NCBI RefSeq assembly: GCF_013201035.1
Contig: NZ_CP053707.1
Span: 2,852,001 to 2,916,000, forward strand
Direction: 5' to 3'
From: Arthrobacter sp. NEB 688
GTDB taxonomy: Bacteria; Actinomycetota; Actinomycetes; Actinomycetales; Dermatophilaceae
DNA length: 64,000 nt
The translations under genes were made by a program, and so were the position numbers. Below are positions 10,369 to 21,884 of this stretch, in pieces. The number at the start of each line of letters is the position of its first letter. The first letter of the stretch is position 1. The notes beneath the pieces are model-generated. The model did not search any database and had not been told where the DNA came from. It saw only the letters and a program-made list of their open reading frames with translations.

Positions 10369-10611
10369 TCAGGCGAACCGCTCGAGGACGCCGAGACCGA
10401 CGACGCAGGTGAACCAGACGGCGGCCACGCCGACCGTGATCCGGTCGAGGTTGCGCTCGGCGACGGAGGAGCCGCCGAGCGAGCTCGACATGCCACCGCC
10501 GAACATGTCCGAGAGGCCGCCACCCTTGCCCTTGTGGAGCAGGATGAGGAGGGTCAGGAACAGGCCTCCCATGACCAGGAGGACCTGGAGGCCGATGCGA
10601 ACCGCTTCCAC
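10369..10611 (-). CDS. secG: Preprotein translocase subunit SecG
   Basis: Small subunit of the SecYEG channel in the cytoplasmic membrane. It is 80 residues with two membrane helices (about 5-25 and 58-77) joined by a Gly/Ser-rich cytoplasmic loop with the family pattern HKGKGGGLSDMFGG. The GTG at 10611 is chosen because AAGGA lies 7-8 bases upstream. It sits between tpiA and rbpA, the conserved actinobacterial order. Confidence 0.95.
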   Translation of the reverse strand: MEAVRIGLQVLLVMGGLFLTLLILLHKGKGGGLSDMFGGGMSSSLGGSSVAERNLDRITVGVAAVWFTCVVGLGVLERFA

Positions 10612-10651
10612 GGAGGGATCCTTCGGTGTGGGGGTCGGGGACAACCGGACA

Positions 10652-10657
10652 AGGATA
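10652..10657 (-). promoter_or_regulatory. Possible secG-rbpA -10 hexamer TATCCT
   Basis: On the minus strand TATCCT (TANNNT) lies about 40 bases before the secG start, just after the hairpin that follows tpiA. This would give secG-rbpA its own promoter with a short leader carrying the AAGGA site. No -35 is evident. Confidence 0.35.
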
Positions 10658-10669
10658 ACCGCTGCCCGG

Positions 10670-10706
10670 CCCGGCCGCCGCGACCCGGGTGGGCGCGGCG
10701 GCCGGG
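10670..10706 (-). terminator. Hairpin between tpiA and secG
   Basis: Perfect 13-bp stem CCCGGCCGCCGCG / CGCGGCGGCCGGG, loop 11 bases, beginning 6 bases after the tpiA stop. It probably ends or attenuates the gap-pgk-tpiA transcript before secG. Confidence 0.6.
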
Positions 10707-10712
10707 AGCGGG

Positions 10713-11510
10713 TCAGACGGTGCCGCGGTGGTCGCGGAAGCGGCAGATGGCGGCGAACTCGCCGGCCTCGAGCGAGGCCCCGCCGACGAGCGCGCCGTCG
10801 ACGTCGTCCTGGCCCATGATCGCCGCGACGTTGCCGGACTTGACCGAGCCGCCGTAGAGGACGCGGATGCCGTCTGCGACGTCGCCGGAGTACAGCTCGG
10901 CGAGCCGGGTCCGGATGGCCCCGCACACCTCCTGCGCGTCCTCGGGCGTCGCGACCTCGCCGGTGCCGATGGCCCAGACGGGCTCGTAGGCGACGACCAC
11001 GGAGGCGGCCTGCTCGGCCGGGACGCCCTCGAGGCCGGCCGCGACCTGCGCGAGGACGTGCTCGACGTGCGTGCCCGCCTGGCGGATCTCGAGGCCCTCG
11101 CCGACGCAGAAGATCGGCGTGATGCCGGCGGCGTAGGCGGCCTTGACCTTGCTGTTGACGACCTCGTCGGTCTCGCCGTGGTACTCGCGCCGCTCGCTGT
11201 GGCCGACGGCCACGTAGGAGCAGCCGAGCTTGGCGAGCATCGCGCCGCTCACCTCGCCGGTGTAGGCACCGGACGCGTGGGCGGAGAGGTCCTGCGCGCC
11301 GTGCTTGAGCTCGAGCCGGTCACCGTCGATGAGCGTCTGGACGCTGCGGATGTCGGTGAACGGCGGCAGGACGACGACCTCGACGGCGCCGAAGTCGTGC
11401 CTGCCGTCCTTGAGCGTCCAGTCGAGCTTCTGCACGAGGTGGGTGGCCTGGAGGTGGTCCAGGTTCATCTTCCAGTTCCCCGCCATGAGCGGGGTGCGGC
11501 CGGAGGCCAT
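10713..11510 (-). CDS. tpiA: Triosephosphate isomerase
   Basis: Interconverts dihydroxyacetone phosphate and glyceraldehyde 3-phosphate. The 265-residue TIM barrel has the catalytic lysine in AGNWKMN (about residue 14), the catalytic His in VGHSERR (about 97) and the catalytic Glu in [11 protein letters not shown] (about 170). The ATG directly abuts the pgk stop, indicating a tight operon gap-pgk-tpiA. Confidence 0.97.
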   Translation of the reverse strand: MASGRTPLMAGNWKMNLDHLQATHLVQKLDWTLKDGRHDFGAVEVVVLPPFTDIRSVQTLIDGDRLELKHGAQDLSAHASGAYTGEVSGAMLAKLGCSYVAVGHSERREYHGETDEVVNSKVKAAYAAGITPIFCVGEGLEIRQAGTHVEHVLAQVAAGLEGVPAEQAASVVVAYEPVWAIGTGEVATPEDAQEVCGAIRTRLAELYSGDVADGIRVLYGGSVKSGNVAAIMGQDDVDGALVGGASLEAGEFAAICRFRDHRGTV

Positions 11511-12716
11511 TCAGTGCTCCTTCGTGAGGATCGCGATGCCGGGCAGCTCCTTGCCCTCGAGGTACTCGAGGGAGGCGCCACCACCGGTGGAGATGTGGCC
11601 GAACTGGTCGTCGGTGAAGCCGAGCTGCCGGACGGCGGCGGCGGAGTCGCCACCTCCGACGACGGTCAGCGCGCCGGCCTCGGTGGCCTCGACGAGCGCC
11701 CGGGCGAGCGCCTGCGTGCCGGCCGCGAAGGGCTCCATCTCGAAGGCCCCCATCGGGCCGTTCCAGAACACGGTGCGCGCGTCGGCGAGCTTCTCGGCGT
11801 AGAGCCGGGCCGACTCGGGGCCGATGTCCAGGCCCATCGTGTCGGCCGGGATGGCGTCCGCGGCGACCGTGTCGACCTCGGTGTCGGCCGAGAACTCGCG
11901 GCCGACGACGACGTCGACCGGCAGGACGATCTCGACGCCCTCCCGCTCGGCGCGCTCGAGGTACCCCTTGCACGCCTCGACGCTGTCGGCGTCGAAGAGG
12001 CTCGTGCCGATCTCGTGGCCCTGGGCCGCGAGGAAGGTGAAGAGCATCCCGCCGCCGATGAGGAGGCGGTCGGCCGTGCCCATGAGGTTGTCGATGACCG
12101 CGAGCTTGTCGGCGACCTTGGCGCCGCCGAGGACGACCGCGTAGGGGCGCTCGGGCGACTCGGTGAGGCGCTTGAGCACCTCGACCTCGTCGTGGACGAG
12201 CCCGCCCATCGCGGACGGCAGCCGGGTGGCGACGTCGTAGACCGAGGCCTGCTTGCGGTGGACGACGCCGAAGCCGTCGGACACGAACGCCTGCGCCAGG
12301 CCGGCGAGGGCGTCGGCGAACTCGGCGCGGTCCTCGTCGGACTTGGCGGTCTCGCCGGCGTTGAACCGGAGGTTCTCGAGCAGGACGACGTCGCCGTCCT
12401 GCATCGCGTCGACCGCGGCCCGTGCGCTCTCCCCCACCGTGTCGGTGGCGAAGACGACGTCGCGGCCGAGCAGCTCGGACAGCCGGCCGACGACGGGCCG
12501 GAGGGAGTACTTCTCCTCCGGCGCGCCCTGGGGACGCCCGAGGTGGGCGCACACGATGACGCGTGCGCCCGCCTCGGACAGCTGCCGGAGGGTGGGGACC
12601 GACGCCCGGATGCGGCCGTCGTCGGTGATCGTCGTGCCGTCGAGGGGCACGTTGAGGTCTGACCGGACGAGGACGCGCGTGCCGCGCAGGTCGCCCAGCG
12701 AGGCGATGTCAGCCAT
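11511..12716 (-). CDS. pgk: Phosphoglycerate kinase
   Basis: Transfers phosphate from 1,3-bisphosphoglycerate to ADP. The 401-residue two-domain enzyme has [10 protein letters not shown] (about residue 16), AHLGRP (about 57), the NGPMGAFE segment (about 321) and [10 protein letters not shown] (about 354) at the nucleotide site. It lies 21 bases after gap and abuts tpiA. Confidence 0.97.
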   Translation of the reverse strand: MADIASLGDLRGTRVLVRSDLNVPLDGTTITDDGRIRASVPTLRQLSEAGARVIVCAHLGRPQGAPEEKYSLRPVVGRLSELLGRDVVFATDTVGESARAAVDAMQDGDVVLLENLRFNAGETAKSDEDRAEFADALAGLAQAFVSDGFGVVHRKQASVYDVATRLPSAMGGLVHDEVEVLKRLTESPERPYAVVLGGAKVADKLAVIDNLMGTADRLLIGGGMLFTFLAAQGHEIGTSLFDADSVEACKGYLERAEREGVEIVLPVDVVVGREFSADTEVDTVAADAIPADTMGLDIGPESARLYAEKLADARTVFWNGPMGAFEMEPFAAGTQALARALVEATEAGALTVVGGGDSAAAVRQLGFTDDQFGHISTGGGASLEYLEGKELPGIAILTKEH

Positions 12717-12737
12717 GGGTCGGTCGGTCCCCCCGGC

Positions 12738-13865
<1,128 letters not shown>

Positions 13866-13901
13866 TTACGCACGCGTCCCCGTGAGACGCGCCGGGGGCT
13901 C

Positions 13902-14882
13902 TCAGCCGTCGAGCATGTCGGCGGTGAGGACCGCCTCGGTGTCCGGGATGCCGTCGTCCTGGGCCTTCTTGTCGGCCATCGCGAGCAGGCGGCGGATGCG
14001 CCCGGCGACCGCGTCCTTGGTCATGACCGGCTGGGCCAGCTGGCCGAGCTCCTCGAGGGAGGCCTGCTTGTGCTGCAGCCGCAGCTCGCCGGCCTCGCGC
14101 AGGTGCTCGGGCACCTCCTCGCCGAGGATCTCCAGGGCCCGCTCGACGCGCGCGCCGGCGGCGACGGCCGCCCGGGCCGAGCGCCGCAGGTTGGCGTCGT
14201 CGAAGTTGGCCAGGCGGTTGGCCGTCGCCCGGACCTCGCGCCGGATGCGGCGCTCCTCCCAGGCGAGGACGGCGTCGTGCGCGCCGAGCCGCGTGAGCAT
14301 CGCCCCGATGGCGTCGCCGTCGCGGATGACGACGCGGTCGACGCCCCGGACCTCGCGGGCCTTGGACTGGATGCCGAGCCGGCGCGCGGCGCCGACGAGG
14401 GCGAGGGCGGCCTCGGGGCCGGGGCAGGTGACCTCGAGGGCCGAGGAGCGACCGGGCTCGGTCAGCGAGCCGTGGGCGAGGAACGCGCCGCGCCACGCGG
14501 CCTCGGCGTCGCACACCGAGCCGCTGACGACCTTGGCCGGCAGCCCCCGCACCGGGCGGCCGCGGCTGTCGATGAGGCCGGTCTGGCGGGCCAGCGCCTC
14601 GCCGTCCTGGACGACCCGGACGACGTAGCGGCTGCCCTTGCGCAGCCCCCCGGCCGCGAGGACGAGGACCTCCGGGGTGTGCCCGTACACCTCGGCGAGC
14701 TCACGTCGCAGGCGTCGCGCGGCGCTCGCGGTGTCGAGCTCGGCCTCGACGACGATGCGCCCCCCGATGATGTGCAGGCCACCGGCGAACCGCAGCATCG
14801 CCGCGACCTCGGCCTTGCGGCAACAGGGCTTGGTCACGACGTGCCTGCTCAGCTCGTCCTTCACCTTCGCCGTCATCGCCAT
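13902..14882 (-). CDS. whiA: DNA-binding protein WhiA (sporulation/division regulator)
   Basis: Conserved Gram-positive regulator with a LAGLIDADG-homing-endonuclease-like N-terminal half and a C-terminal helix-turn-helix. It is 326 residues from the ATG at 14882, beginning [13 protein letters not shown]; a second ATG lies 6 bases further in. The N-terminal [18 protein letters not shown] pattern and the C-terminal [13 protein letters not shown] and [17 protein letters not shown] (HTH) are typical. It ends the uvrC-rapZ-yvcK-whiA cluster, 21 bases after yvcK. Confidence 0.96.
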   Translation of the reverse strand: MAMTAKVKDELSRHVVTKPCCRKAEVAAMLRFAGGLHIIGGRIVVEAELDTASAARRLRRELAEVYGHTPEVLVLAAGGLRKGSRYVVRVVQDGEALARQTGLIDSRGRPVRGLPAKVVSGSVCDAEAAWRGAFLAHGSLTEPGRSSALEVTCPGPEAALALVGAARRLGIQSKAREVRGVDRVVIRDGDAIGAMLTRLGAHDAVLAWEERRIRREVRATANRLANFDDANLRRSARAAVAAGARVERALEILGEEVPEHLREAGELRLQHKQASLEELGQLAQPVMTKDAVAGRIRRLLAMADKKAQDDGIPDTEAVLTADMLDG

Positions 14883-14903
14883 AGCGAGCCATCCTGCCAC
14901 GCG

Positions 14904-15860
14904 TCAGTGGCCGGGTCGCGGGGTGTACAGGATGTCCCGCAGCGCGGCCGCGAACCGGAGCGGGTCGTGCTCGCCGGCGTGCTGCGCCCGGGCCACCGCG
15001 GTGACGTGCAGCTGCGCGCCGAGCCGGGCCGCGGCGGCCTCGAGGGCCTCGCGGTCCTCGACGGCGGCGGGGTCGACGAGGACGCCGTCGAGGCGCAGCC
15101 CGGGCGCCAGCGCCGCGAACGAGCCGAGGAGGCGCACGGCGTCGAAGCCGGCCGTCTCGCCCGAGCCGGGGTCGAGGTTGAGGACGAGCAGCCGCCGGGC
15201 GCGCGTGACCCGCAGGGCCTCCTCGAGGTCGGGCACGAGGAGGTGGGTCATGACCGAGGTGAACCACGAGCCCGGCCCGAGGACGACCCAGTCGGCGCTG
15301 CGGATCGCGGCGACGGACTCGGGGTACGCGGGCGGGTCGGACGGCACGAGGCGGATGCCCTCGACCTGGCCGCGGGTGCGGGCCACCTGGGCCTGACCAC
15401 GGATCGTGGTGCGCGAGAAGGGATCCCGCGGGTCGAGGCCGGTGACGTCGGCCTCGATGGCCAGGGGGACGGCGGCCATCGGCAGCACCCGGCCGCGCGC
15501 CTGGAGGAGGCGTCCGACGAGGTCGAGCCCGGCGACGGGGTCCTCGTGCAGCTCCCAGAGGGCGACGATGAGCAGGTTGCCCAGCGCGTGCCCGCCGAGC
15601 GGCCCGTCGCCGGCGAACCGGTGCTGGAGGACGTCGCGCCAGGTGTGGCCCCACTCGGTGTCGCTGCACAGGGCCGCGAGGGCCATCCGCAGGTCGCCGG
15701 GAGGCAGCACGCCGAACTCGTCGCGCAGCCGGCCGCTCGAGCCGCCGTCGTCGGCGACCGTGACGACCGCCGTCACCTCGTCGGTGACGAAGCGCAGGGC
15801 GGTGAGGGTCGCCGCCAGGCCGTGGCCGCCGCCGAGGGCGGTGACGACCGGGCCGCTCAC
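14904..15860 (-). CDS. yvcK: YvcK/CuvA family UDP-sugar-binding protein (gluconeogenesis factor)
   Basis: Binds UDP-N-acetylglucosamine-type ligands in characterised relatives and affects gluconeogenic growth and wall homeostasis. The 318-residue protein has the N-terminal GGGHGLAATLTALR and the VADDGGSSGRLR motif (about residues 39-50), and GPGSWFTSVMTHLLVP (about 189). Its start overlaps the rapZ stop by 4 bases. The genes rapZ-yvcK-whiA form a conserved trio in Gram-positives. Confidence 0.94.
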   Translation of the reverse strand: MSGPVVTALGGGHGLAATLTALRFVTDEVTAVVTVADDGGSSGRLRDEFGVLPPGDLRMALAALCSDTEWGHTWRDVLQHRFAGDGPLGGHALGNLLIVALWELHEDPVAGLDLVGRLLQARGRVLPMAAVPLAIEADVTGLDPRDPFSRTTIRGQAQVARTRGQVEGIRLVPSDPPAYPESVAAIRSADWVVLGPGSWFTSVMTHLLVPDLEEALRVTRARRLLVLNLDPGSGETAGFDAVRLLGSFAALAPGLRLDGVLVDPAAVEDREALEAAAARLGAQLHVTAVARAQHAGEHDPLRFAAALRDILYTPRPGH

Positions 15861-16756
15861 TCGCGCCCCAGGTCGCGGTGGACCACGAAGGTCGCGACGT
15901 CGGGCCCGCCGAGCCGGCGCGAGAGGGCCTCGGCCACCGCGACCGAGCGGTGCTTGCCCCCGGTGCAGCCCACGGCGACGGTCGCGTAGCGCCGACCCTC
16001 GCGGCGGTACCCGTCGGTGACCGGCTCCATGAGCGAGACGACCCGCTCGACGAACGACGAGGCGCCGGCCTGCGACATCACGTAGTCGGCGACGGGCTCG
16101 TCGACGCCGGTCAGCGGGCGCAGCTCCGGCACCCAGAACGGGTTGGGCAGGAAGCGCATGTCGAAGACGAAGTCGGCGTCGAGGGGGACGCCGTACTTGA
16201 AGCCGAAGGACATGACGGCCAGGCGCAGCGACGGCCCGCCGCTCACGCCGACGATCGGGGTCAGCTTGCGCGCCAGCTGGTGCACGTTGAGGCCGGAGGT
16301 GTCGATGACGACGTGGGCGTCGGCGCGCAGGTCGCGCAGCAGCTCGCGCTCGGTCTGGATGCCGTCGAGCAGCCGGCCCTCCCCCTGGAGGGGGTGCGGG
16401 CGCCGGACGCTCTCGAAGCGGCGCACGAGGGCCTCGTCGGTGGCGTCGAGGAACATCAGCTGCGGGTGCCAGCCGTGCTCGCGCACCGCGGCGATGCCGT
16501 CGCGCAGCTCGGAGCTGAACGGGCGGGCGCGCACGTCGACGACGGCGGCGATGCGCAGGTCACCGGCGCCCTCGTCGCGGGCCCGGCCGGCGAGCACCGC
16601 CATCGCGGGGATGAGCTGCGGGGGGAGGTTGTCGACGACGTACCACCCGTGGTCCTCGAGGACGTTGGCGGCGGTCGAGCGGCCTGCGCCGCTCATCCCG
16701 CTGACGACGAGGAAGTCCGCCCGCCCGTTCGACCCCGACGCCGGTGCGTCAGCCAC
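15857..16756 (-). CDS. rapZ: RNase adapter protein RapZ (nucleotide-binding)
   Basis: P-loop protein of the YvcJ/RapZ family. In E. coli it controls glucosamine-6-phosphate synthase RNA decay; the actinobacterial role is not settled. The 299-residue protein has a P-loop at about 20-28 (GMSGAGRST, with Arg in place of the usual Lys), [10 protein letters not shown] (about 208) and the C-terminal [11 protein letters not shown] (about 274). It overlaps uvrC by 8 bases and yvcK by 4. Confidence 0.95.
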   Translation of the reverse strand: MADAPASGSNGRADFLVVSGMSGAGRSTAANVLEDHGWYVVDNLPPQLIPAMAVLAGRARDEGAGDLRIAAVVDVRARPFSSELRDGIAAVREHGWHPQLMFLDATDEALVRRFESVRRPHPLQGEGRLLDGIQTERELLRDLRADAHVVIDTSGLNVHQLARKLTPIVGVSGGPSLRLAVMSFGFKYGVPLDADFVFDMRFLPNPFWVPELRPLTGVDEPVADYVMSQAGASSFVERVVSLMEPVTDGYRREGRRYATVAVGCTGGKHRSVAVAEALSRRLGGPDVATFVVHRDLGRE

Positions 16757-18707
16757 TGGATGCTCCGTCCTGCTCGACGACCTCGCCCGTCATCGGGTCG
16801 ATGGCCGGCATGTCCTGCTCGGTCGAGCCCAACTCTGCCGCAACCACGGCCGCCAGCGCAGGCCCGATGCCCGGCACGTCGGCCAGCTCCTCGAGGGTGG
16901 CGGCGCGGATCTTCTTGACCGACCCGAAGCGCTTGAGCAGTGCCTGGCGCCGCTTCTCGCCGAGCCCGGCGATGCCGTCGAGCGCGCTCTGCGTCATCGC
17001 CTTCGAGCGCCGCTGGCGGTGGAAGGTGATCGCGAACCGGTGCGCCTCGTCGCGCAGCCGCTGGAGCAGGTAGAGCCCCTCGCTCGTGCGCGGCAGGATG
17101 ACGGGGTACTCCTCCCCCGGCACCCAGACCTCCTCGAGGCGCTTGGCGAGACCCACGACGGCGACGTCGACCGCCCCCGCGTCCTCGAGGGCACGCGCGG
17201 CCGCGTTGACCTGCGGCAGACCGCCGTCGACGACGACGAGGTTCGGGGTGTAGGCGAAGCGTGCCGGCCGCTCACGGCCCTCGGCGACCTCGGCCTCGCG
17301 CTCCTCGGCCTCCTTGCGCCCGCGGCGGAAGCGGCGGGTGAGGACCTCGTGCATGGCGGCCGTGTCGTCGGTGGCGCCCGTCTCGTCGCCGCGGACGATG
17401 AAGCGCCGGTACTCGGACTTGCGGGGCAGACCGTCCTCGAAGACGACCATCGAGCCGACGACCTGGGTGCCCTGGACGTGGCTGATGTCGTAGCACTCGA
17501 TGCGCAGCGGGGCGTCCTCGAGGTCGAGGACCTCCTGGAGCTGCTGGAGCGCCTGGCTGCGCGTCGTGAGGTCGCCGGCCCGCGTCACCTTGTGCCGCGC
17601 GAGGCTCTGGGACGCGTTGCGCGCCACCGTCTCCATGAGGGTCCGCTTGTCGCCGCGCTGCGGGACGCGCAGGTCGACCCGGCTGCCGCGCAGGCCGGCG
17701 AGCCACGCCGCGAGGGCCTCGTCGTCGTCCGGCAGGACCGGCACGAGGACCTCGCGCGGCACGCCCTCGCCGGACTCGCCGCCGTACACCTGCTGGAGCA
17801 GGTGCTCGACGACCTCGGGGGTGGTCTCGGCGTCGCGCTCCGCCACCCAGCCGCGCTGGCCGCGCACGCGACCGCCCCGGACGTGGAAGAGCTGGACCGC
17901 GACCTCGAGCTCGTCCTCGGCGAGGGCGAACACGTCGGCGTCGGTGGCGTCGGGCAGGACGACCGCCGACTTCTCGAGCACGCGCTCGAGGGCGCCGATG
18001 TCGTCGCGCAGCCGGGCGGCCCGCTCGAAGTCGAGCTCGGCGGCGGCGGCCTTCATCTCCCGGGTGAGCCGCGACATGAACCGGCCGCTGTTGCCGGCCA
18101 TGAAGTCGCAGAAGTCCTCGGCGATCTCGCGGTGGCGCGCGGCGTCGACGCGGCCGACGCAGGGGGCGCTGCACTTGTCGATGTAGCCGAGCAGGCACGG
18201 CCGCCCGACCTGCTCCGCGCGCCGGAAGACCCCCGACGAGCAGGTGCGCATCGGGAAGACGCGCATCGCGAGGTCGAGCGTCTCGCGGATGGCCCAGGCG
18301 TGCGCGTAGGGCCCGAAGTAGCGCGTGCCCTTCTTCTTCGCGCCGCGGACGACGAGCGCGCGGGGGTACTCGTCGGCCATCGTCACGGCGAGGTAGGGGT
18401 AGGACTTGTCGTCGCGGTACTTGACGTTGAACCGCGGGTCGAACTCCTTGATCCAGGAGTACTCGAGCTGGAGCGCCTCGACCTCGGTGCCGACGACGGT
18501 CCACTCGACGCTCGCGCCGGTGCGCACCATCGTCTGGGTGCGCGGGTGGAGCGCGGCGACGTCCTGGAAGTACGAGGAGAGCCGCTGGCGCAGCGACTTG
18601 GCCTTGCCGACGTAGATGACGCGCCCCTCGCGGTCACGGAAGCGGTACACGCCCGGGTCCGTCGGGATCTCACCCGGCCGGGGGCGGTACGTCGAGGGGT
18701 CGGCCAC
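16749..18707 (-). CDS. uvrC: Excinuclease ABC subunit C
   Basis: Makes both incisions in nucleotide excision repair. The 652-residue protein has an N-terminal GIY-YIG domain (about 15-95; PGVYRFRD and [11 protein letters not shown]), a Cys-containing linker, a UVR domain (about 205-240), an RNase H-like domain (about 370-530; [10 protein letters not shown]) and C-terminal helix-hairpin-helix repeats. The GTG has no Shine-Dalgarno, but TAGGGT ends 6 bases upstream, so a leaderless transcript is likely. It is first of uvrC-rapZ-yvcK-whiA. Confidence 0.97.
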   Translation of the reverse strand: MADPSTYRPRPGEIPTDPGVYRFRDREGRVIYVGKAKSLRQRLSSYFQDVAALHPRTQTMVRTGASVEWTVVGTEVEALQLEYSWIKEFDPRFNVKYRDDKSYPYLAVTMADEYPRALVVRGAKKKGTRYFGPYAHAWAIRETLDLAMRVFPMRTCSSGVFRRAEQVGRPCLLGYIDKCSAPCVGRVDAARHREIAEDFCDFMAGNSGRFMSRLTREMKAAAAELDFERAARLRDDIGALERVLEKSAVVLPDATDADVFALAEDELEVAVQLFHVRGGRVRGQRGWVAERDAETTPEVVEHLLQQVYGGESGEGVPREVLVPVLPDDDEALAAWLAGLRGSRVDLRVPQRGDKRTLMETVARNASQSLARHKVTRAGDLTTRSQALQQLQEVLDLEDAPLRIECYDISHVQGTQVVGSMVVFEDGLPRKSEYRRFIVRGDETGATDDTAAMHEVLTRRFRRGRKEAEEREAEVAEGRERPARFAYTPNLVVVDGGLPQVNAAARALEDAGAVDVAVVGLAKRLEEVWVPGEEYPVILPRTSEGLYLLQRLRDEAHRFAITFHRQRRSKAMTQSALDGIAGLGEKRRQALLKRFGSVKKIRAATLEELADVPGIGPALAAVVAAELGSTEQDMPAIDPMTGEVVEQDGASSG

Positions 18708-18713
18708 GCGACA

Positions 18714-18719
18714 ACCCTA
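18714..18719 (-). promoter_or_regulatory. Leaderless -10 hexamer TAGGGT of uvrC
   Basis: TAGGGT ends 6 bases before the GTG at 18707 on the minus strand. Transcription would begin at or next to the start codon. Confidence 0.6.
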
Positions 18720-18726
18720 AGCCGCT

Positions 18727-18757
18727 CCCCCGACACGCCCGACGGGCGTGTCGGGGG
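18727..18757 (-). terminator. Hairpin after the Rieske gene
   Basis: Perfect 14-bp stem CCCCCGACACGCCC / GGGCGTGTCGGGGG with a 3-base loop, starting 9 bases after the Rieske stop and just before the uvrC promoter. Confidence 0.75.
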
Positions 18758-18766
18758 CGGGTGCGC

Positions 18767-19267
18767 TCAGGAGACGGTGAGGCCGTCGCCGCTGACCGTC
18801 ACGGACTTCTCGGGCAGCGGCTTGGTGGCCGGGCCCTGCTTGACGGCACCGGTCGCCGCGTCGAACTGGCTGCCGTGGCAGGGGCAGGTGATGATGCCGT
18901 CCGCGACGCCGCCGACCTGGCAGCCCTGGTGGGTGCAGACCGACGAGAACGCCTTGAACTCGCCCTGGGTCGGCTGCGTGACGACCGTCGAGATCGACTC
19001 GAAGACCTTGCCGCCGCCGACGGGGATCTCGGCCGCCTTGATGGCCTGGGACACGGCCGAGCTCGCCGCGCTCGCCGCGGAGCTCGCGGCGCCGGCCGCC
19101 TGCTGGACGTCGTCGGAGCCGCAGGCGGCGAGGGACCCGGCGCCGACGACGGCGGCGCCCACGGCGCCGGCCGTGCGGAAGGACTGGCGACGGGTGACGC
19201 ACGAGCAGCCGGAGCCGCAGGCGGTGCTCGACGCGGTGCTGGACGGGGTGGGGCTGTCGATGCTCAT
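18767..19267 (-). CDS. Rieske [2Fe-2S] protein, Tat-exported lipoprotein
   Basis: Small 166-residue Rieske protein. The cluster motifs are CTHQGC (about residues 112-117) and CPCHGSQF (about 129-136), giving the two Cys and two His ligands. A twin-arginine motif RRQSF (26-30) is followed by a hydrophobic stretch and lipobox SLAAC with C49, so export as a folded lipoprotein is expected. The N-terminus before the Tat motif carries an unusual Cys cluster (C17, C21, C23). It lacks the transmembrane architecture of the bc1 subunit QcrA. The electron partner is unknown. The ATG at 19267 has GAGAGGGA upstream. Confidence 0.88.
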   Translation of the reverse strand: MSIDSPTPSSTASSTACGSGCSCVTRRQSFRTAGAVGAAVVGAGSLAACGSDDVQQAAGAASSAASAASSAVSQAIKAAEIPVGGGKVFESISTVVTQPTQGEFKAFSSVCTHQGCQVGGVADGIITCPCHGSQFDAATGAVKQGPATKPLPEKSVTVSGDGLTVS

Positions 19268-19439
19268 CGGGCGGTCCCTCTCGGCCGGGTGGGTGTCACT
19301 CGGCAGTATCCATGTCGACGCTGGACGGCGCCTGTGGACCTTCGTCCACTGTCCGTCGGTGCCGTCCACCTGCTGGATCCGCAGGTAACAACTCGGCACC
19401 ACAACCAAGAAGGTCCTCGGCAAATCCGCCGATCACGGC

Positions 19440-19445
19440 TACATT
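19440..19445 (+). promoter_or_regulatory. Possible liv operon -10 hexamer TACATT
   Basis: TACATT in an AT-richer patch about 64 bases before the livK GTG. The 240-base divergent region between the Rieske and livK genes holds no other feature I can support. Confidence 0.3.
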
Positions 19446-19508
19446 CCGTCAGGTCCGCGTCGGCGGGCAGGAGCATCCGCTCACCAGACCAGATCCCCAG
19501 GAGGAACT

Positions 19509-20741
19509 GTGCCTCAGCGTTCCGTGGTTGCCGTTGGCGCCTCGCTGCTCGTGGCCTCGCTCGCGCTCACCGGTTGCGGCACGCGTGGCGGCGACGACGG
19601 CGGCAGCGACACCGGCAACGGCTCCGGCGACAAGAAGGTCGCCAAGATCGGCGTCATCGCGCCGCTCTCCGGTGACCTCGCCGCCCTCGGCAAGGGCATC
19701 GAGCACTCGGTCGACCTCGCCATCAAGCAGGCCAACGAGTCCAACGCCATCCCGGGCTGGACGCTCGAGCTCGCGGCCGAGGACGACCAGGCCACGCCCG
19801 ACGTCGGCAAGAACGCCGCGACGAAGCTCGCGTCCGACAACGAGGTCGTCGGTGTCGTCGGCACGCTCAACAGCTCGGTGGCGCAGAGCGTCCAGCCGGT
19901 GCTCGCGACGGCCAACATCACGATGGTCTCGCCGGCCAACACCAACCCGTCGCTCACCCAGGGCGCCGACTTCGCGACCGCCCCCAAGCGGACCTACCCG
20001 AACTACTTCCGCACCTGCACGACCGACTCGATCCAGGGCCCGTTCGCGGCGCGCTACCTCTTCGAGAAGGCCGGCATCAAGGAGGTCGCGACGGTCCACG
20101 ACAAGAAGACCTACGGCCAGGGCCTCGTCGACGCCTTCAGCCAGGAGTTCACCAAGCTCGGCGGCAAGATCGTCGCGGCCGAGACGATCAACCCCGACGA
20201 CGACAAGTACGACGCCGTCGTCAGCAAGATCAAGCCGAGCAACCCGAAGGCCGTCTACTACGGCGGGGAGTTCCCCCAGGGTGGCCCGTTCTCGCAGCAG
20301 ATGAAGGCCGCCGGCCTCAACGTCCCGCTCATGGGTGGCGACGGCATCTACTCCGGTGAGTTCATCAAGCTGGCCGGCAACACCGCCACCGGCGACCTCG
20401 CCACCTCGGTCGGCGCCCCGACCGACCAGCTCGAGTCGGCCAAGGCGTTCGTCCAGGCCTACAACGCGGGCGGCTACGCCGAGCCCTACGAGGCCTACGG
20501 CGCGTACGCGTACGACGCCGCGAACTCCATCATCAACGCGCTCAAGACCTCCCTCGCCAGCGCGGCCTCGGCCGACGCCGCCCGCCAGGGCACGGTCCAG
20601 GCGATGAGCAGCGTCTCCTTCGACGGCGTGACCGGCAAGGTCGCGTTCGACGAGTACGGCGACACCACGTCCAAGGTCCTCACCGTCTACGCGGTCAAGG
20701 ACGGCGCGTGGGCCCCCGTGAACACGGAGGAGTTCAAGTAA
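19509..20741 (+). CDS. livK: Branched-chain amino-acid-type ABC transporter substrate-binding lipoprotein
   Basis: Extracytoplasmic binding protein of a HAAT-family importer. The 410-residue protein has a signal peptide ending in lipobox LTGC (C23), a Gly/Asp-rich linker, and a periplasmic-binding-protein type I fold beginning KIGVIAPLSGDLAALG (about residue 43). Specificity (Leu/Ile/Val or other amino acids/amides) cannot be read. AGGAGGA precedes the GTG. It is followed by a strong hairpin before livH, which probably makes this gene more abundant than the permease genes. Confidence 0.92.
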   Translation: MPQRSVVAVGASLLVASLALTGCGTRGGDDGGSDTGNGSGDKKVAKIGVIAPLSGDLAALGKGIEHSVDLAIKQANESNAIPGWTLELAAEDDQATPDVGKNAATKLASDNEVVGVVGTLNSSVAQSVQPVLATANITMVSPANTNPSLTQGADFATAPKRTYPNYFRTCTTDSIQGPFAARYLFEKAGIKEVATVHDKKTYGQGLVDAFSQEFTKLGGKIVAAETINPDDDKYDAVVSKIKPSNPKAVYYGGEFPQGGPFSQQMKAAGLNVPLMGGDGIYSGEFIKLAGNTATGDLATSVGAPTDQLESAKAFVQAYNAGGYAEPYEAYGAYAYDAANSIINALKTSLASAASADAARQGTVQAMSSVSFDGVTGKVAFDEYGDTTSKVLTVYAVKDGAWAPVNTEEFK

Positions 20742-20773
20742 GCCGCTCCTGACGACCTCGTCATGAGCACCCC

Positions 20774-20810
20774 GACGGCGGGGGTGGTCGAGCAGACCAC
20801 CCCCGCCGTC
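20774..20810 (+). terminator. Intra-operon hairpin between livK and livH
   Basis: Perfect 16-bp stem GACGGCGGGGGTGGTC / GACCACCCCCGCCGTC, 5-base loop, no U-tract. It may be a partial terminator or an mRNA-stabilising 3' end for livK. Confidence 0.65.
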
Positions 20811-20864
20811 CGTGTCCGGACCCGGCCGCCGAGCGTCGGCCCACGCCCCGTGTGGCGTCTGTGC

Positions 20865-20888
20865 GTGACCCACGTCACCCGCTACTCT
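20865..20888 (+). promoter_or_regulatory. Possible livH promoter/operator
   Basis: The dyad GTGAC-CCAC-GTCAC (20865-20878) lies immediately before TACTCT (20883-20888), a TANNNT -10 candidate about 37 bases upstream of the livH GTG. It could be a second promoter with an operator. Only weakly supported. Confidence 0.3.
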
Positions 20889-20924
20889 CCCCCCAGCCCA
20901 CCCGCACGTCACGCCTAGGAGGTC

Positions 20925-21880
<956 letters not shown>

Positions 21881-21884
<4 letters not shown>

